A stretch of 7,536 nt of DNA, taken from the NCBI GenBank assembly GCA_030642525.1, contig DAOWNO010000091.1, positions 1-7,536 of the forward strand. The letters run 5' to 3'. This stretch comes from Candidatus Aegiribacteria sp. (GTDB lineage Bacteria; Fermentibacterota; Fermentibacteria; Fermentibacterales; JCC-6). The notes beneath the pieces are model-generated. The model was not told where the DNA came from and did no database searches. It saw only the letters and a list, made by a program, of their open reading frames with translations. The position numbers were made by a program, and so were the translations under genes. Shown here piece after piece: positions 5,488 to 7,536 of this stretch. Numbering within the stretch: the stretch's first letter is position 1; the number at the start of each line of letters is the position of its first letter.

Positions 5488-6732
5488 TTATCTCAATCTG
5501 TCAAATAATCCTTTTATACGAATCACTACATTTTCCAGAGGATTCAGCCATCTTCTATACTCGTATTCACTCTTCTCTTCCATTGATAGAAGCACCAACC
5601 CGACTGCAGCAGCAAACTCGGGTGTTTCTGCAAGGGGCGAAGCCATATTCAGACCCAAAGAGGTTCCCACCTCTGCGGGAAGACCCGTAACTCTAGAAGC
5701 CGCCCTGGTTATTCCCATAAGGTGGGATGTTCCGCCCGTCAGCACAATTCCAGCGGGTAGATCATTTTGTTGTATTCCGGCTCTGTTGATTTCACTCATA
5801 ATAGCATCCATCAATTCATGAATTCTTCTGGAAGCAATTCCCGAAATAATCTTGGATGATATGGATATGGAGTTTCTCCCACCAAAAGTACTGGCAGTTA
5901 TGCTTTTCTCTTCACGTTTTTCAATACCGGAAACATCTGAATATTCCCTTTTCAATCTTTCAGCCTCTGAGTGCGGAATACGTAATTGCTGAAGATCTCT
6001 GGTTATTGCTTCACCGCCGGTGGGAATGACGGCAAGATGAGCAAGAGTGCCCGAATAAAACACGGCGATATCAGTAGTACCTGCTCCAATGTCAGCGAGA
6101 ACCACACCAATTTCCATTTCATCTCTCGTAAGTACTGCTCTTGCTCCGGCGGATGCCGAAGGATAAATACTTGAGATCTTTCGACCGGTATTATGTATGA
6201 CCTGCTCAAGGTTCAGAATTGCCGATCTGTCTGCAGTGACCATATAAATGTCAGCTGTAAGCCTCTCTGCACGAAGACCAACAGGTGGTTTTGCCAATCT
6301 GTCAAATCCGTCAATGGAATATCCGCGCTTCACCGTTCGAAGTACGATCGATTCACGTGGAAGTTTAATCAGCTGTGCGGTTTCCAATGCATCTTCAATA
6401 TCCGTCCATGATATTTCGCCGGAGCTTTGATCTCCTTCTCTGTCGATATTCACAGTTCCCCTGCCGTGCAGTCCTCTGACATGAGTACCACTGATCGACA
6501 CAGCTGTATCAGATATTTCCCATCCGGAAAGCGATTCAGCTTCTTCCATAGCAACTAAAGCTGCATCAGTTGCACCCTGAAGATCCACTATCATCCCGGA
6601 GCGGACACTATCCCCTGTCCGGGCTTGACCTGCGCCGGTGATATGAAGAATTCCCTGATCATCGACTTCAGCAACAATGCATGTTACTTTTTCACTTCCT
6701 ATATCCAAACCGGAAAGAACATTTTGACTCAT
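5488..6732 (-). CDS. ftsA: Cell division protein FtsA
   Basis: FtsA is the actin-like ATPase that anchors FtsZ filaments to the membrane and recruits later division proteins. The protein has 414 residues, typical for the family. The first phosphate loop is GLDIGSEKVTCIVAE (8-22), the second is LADIGAGTTDIAVF (212-225), and the adenosine motif is IVLTGGTSHLMG (329-340). The SHS2-type 1C subdomain lies between, at about residues 80-165. The last residues NPLENVVIRIKGLFDRLR (397-414) form an amphipathic helix, the expected membrane-targeting sequence. The start overlaps the ftsQ stop as ATGA, with GGAGAAAG upstream, so translation is coupled. The pairing with ftsZ immediately downstream is the classical arrangement. 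Confidence 0.97.
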   Translation of the reverse strand: MSQNVLSGLDIGSEKVTCIVAEVDDQGILHITGAGQARTGDSVRSGMIVDLQGATDAALVAMEEAESLSGWEISDTAVSISGTHVRGLHGRGTVNIDREGDQSSGEISWTDIEDALETAQLIKLPRESIVLRTVKRGYSIDGFDRLAKPPVGLRAERLTADIYMVTADRSAILNLEQVIHNTGRKISSIYPSASAGARAVLTRDEMEIGVVLADIGAGTTDIAVFYSGTLAHLAVIPTGGEAITRDLQQLRIPHSEAERLKREYSDVSGIEKREEKSITASTFGGRNSISISSKIISGIASRRIHELMDAIMSEINRAGIQQNDLPAGIVLTGGTSHLMGITRAASRVTGLPAEVGTSLGLNMASPLAETPEFAAAVGLVLLSMEEKSEYEYRRWLNPLENVVIRIKGLFDRLR

Positions 6733-7445
6733 GATCTTTCTCCGGAGTCAATATGTTCTTCCGTTTTTCTTCTGAGAATTGCCTGATTGAAGTATCTCAT
6801 ATCTATCTGTTCCCAGTTATCAAGATCTGACATGGAGGCTTCAAGAAGACAATAATCCTTCCATCTCCCGGATAGATTATCAATTCCCAGGAGTACTTCA
6901 CGACAGTCGCCCATGAAGACTGATAAACCCTCGTCGGAATAGCGAAACACAAGACTGTCGTGTTCAAAATCCACGTTCTCAAACCATTCCGCCAGGCTGG
7001 CATAAACTGAGGTGCTTATATCACAGGGAGCATCAACAACAGGAATTGTATCTGTCATAAAAGTAACCGGAAGACGCTCTCCGGATGATGAAATAGCTAT
7101 CGTGCCTGTGCAATCGCTGACAGCAAATATGGGTTCAGCCAGTTCGATTCGCAGAACAATTCCATTCAACAGTTCCAGACTGACTGCAGCATCATCGATT
7201 CCAGGGATATCTTCAAGACGATCCTGAACCTCTTCAAGATCGATCTGCCAGATGGATGTGCCGAACAGAGATTCAACAGCAATGCATACTGCTGAAGAAT
7301 CAGCCTGTCGTATCCCTCGCACCCGCACTGTAGCAAGGTCGAATGCCCCTCCCCTTTCGAACCATCTGTATGTCATCGCAAGCGCAAATGCGATAATACC
7401 GGATAAGAGAAGTATCCAGATGATCCTGTTGCGCCGGACGATCAT
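6729..7445 (-). CDS. ftsQ: Cell division protein FtsQ (POTRA domain)
   Basis: FtsQ (DivIB) is a bitopic inner-membrane protein that links FtsB/FtsL to the divisome. This one has 238 residues, slightly short for the family. A brief basic N-terminus (MIVRRNR) is followed by a single membrane segment at about 8-25 and an extracytoplasmic POTRA-like domain at about 35-104 (FDLATVRVRGI..., then LLNGIVLRIELAEPIFAV). The C-terminal beta region ends with IDMRYFNQAILRR, matching the family's closing strand. Sequence conservation is low in FtsQ generally, so position between murC and ftsA is a large part of the assignment. The ATG overlaps the murC stop by 4 nt (ATGA), with GAGG a few bases upstream. 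Confidence 0.92.
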   Translation of the reverse strand: MIVRRNRIIWILLLSGIIAFALAMTYRWFERGGAFDLATVRVRGIRQADSSAVCIAVESLFGTSIWQIDLEEVQDRLEDIPGIDDAAVSLELLNGIVLRIELAEPIFAVSDCTGTIAISSSGERLPVTFMTDTIPVVDAPCDISTSVYASLAEWFENVDFEHDSLVFRYSDEGLSVFMGDCREVLLGIDNLSGRWKDYCLLEASMSDLDNWEQIDMRYFNQAILRRKTEEHIDSGERS

Positions 7446-7536
7446 TCCCCACCTCTGACAATTCTTCGCGCATATTGATCCACACTTCCAGCACCCATGA
7501 AAACGATCACATCAGCCTGCACATCTGAAAGAAGAG
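7442..7536 (-). CDS. murC: UDP-N-acetylmuramate--L-alanine ligase, C-terminal end only
   Basis: Only the last 31 or so codons are in the window. They read ...ADVIVFMGAGSVDQYARRIVRGGE and then TGA. This resembles the end of MurC, where a (V/L)xxMGAGD(I/V)xxxAR segment is conserved just before the terminus. MurC is the cytoplasmic ligase that adds L-alanine to UDP-MurNAc using ATP, the first step of peptide-stem assembly. The stop overlaps the ftsQ start. No murB or ddl lies between murC and ftsQ, as it does in many other clusters. MurC is the best fit, though another Mur ligase cannot be fully excluded from so short a piece. Confidence 0.82.
   Translation of the reverse strand, partial: LLSDVQADVIVFMGAGSVDQYARRIVRGGE

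Noticed and set aside
7300..7494. Minus-strand 64-codon open frame overlapping murC and ftsQ
   Set aside because: It is out of frame with both. The murC tail and ftsQ explain this stretch, with the ATGA overlap typical of the cluster.
1..7536. CRISPR array, tRNA, rRNA, toxin-antitoxin or phage-defence genes
   Set aside because: No repeated spacers, no cloverleaf outside the tmRNA, and no such protein motifs were found on either strand.

Overview
The window is about 45% GC by eye and looks like ordinary chromosome of an anaerobic bacterium. It holds the end of a pyruvate:ferredoxin oxidoreductase gene (fermentative anaerobes), a one-piece tmRNA, a zinc-ribbon ribosomal protein L28 and the tail of a division and cell-wall (dcw) cluster. 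I cannot name a phylum from sequence alone. The proteins are clear family members, but no single feature places them in a well-studied group.

Layout from left to right. Positions 1-684 (+) carry the C-terminal fifth or so of pyruvate:ferredoxin oxidoreductase. Positions 685-1821 form a compact mobile-element-like block: a Y1 (HUH) transposase gene of the RAYT/IS200-like type on the minus strand, enclosed by a perfect 28-bp inverted repeat. One arm begins on the first base after the oxidoreductase stop codon, and the other ends on the base next to the 3' CCA of the tmRNA gene. Positions 1822-2170 (-) are ssrA (tmRNA) with a good sigma70-type promoter. Positions 2308-2496 (+) are rpmB (L28), followed by an intrinsic terminator. 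Positions 2544-4202 (-) encode a B12-binding-domain radical SAM protein of the TIGR03960 type. Positions 4318-7536 (-) read, in transcription order, murC (only its last codons are present), ftsQ, ftsA and ftsZ. They have 4-nt overlaps at murC/ftsQ and ftsQ/ftsA and a 15- to 18-nt gap at ftsA/ftsZ.

The minus-strand dcw genes form one unit. MurC joins L-Ala to UDP-MurNAc in peptidoglycan precursor synthesis. FtsQ is the bitopic scaffold of the divisome, FtsA tethers FtsZ to the membrane, and FtsZ polymerises into the ring. The radical SAM gene follows ftsZ on the same strand after 115 nt with no visible terminator, so it may be read from the same transcript.

The most unusual part is the oxidoreductase-transposase-ssrA junction. 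The transposase gene lies directly downstream of ssrA on the same strand with no terminator between them. The 28-bp arms could be the element's ends, or a host hairpin split by insertion. A second oddity is the tmRNA tag: the best-looking resume site and the stop codon in the expected hairpin loop are in different frames.
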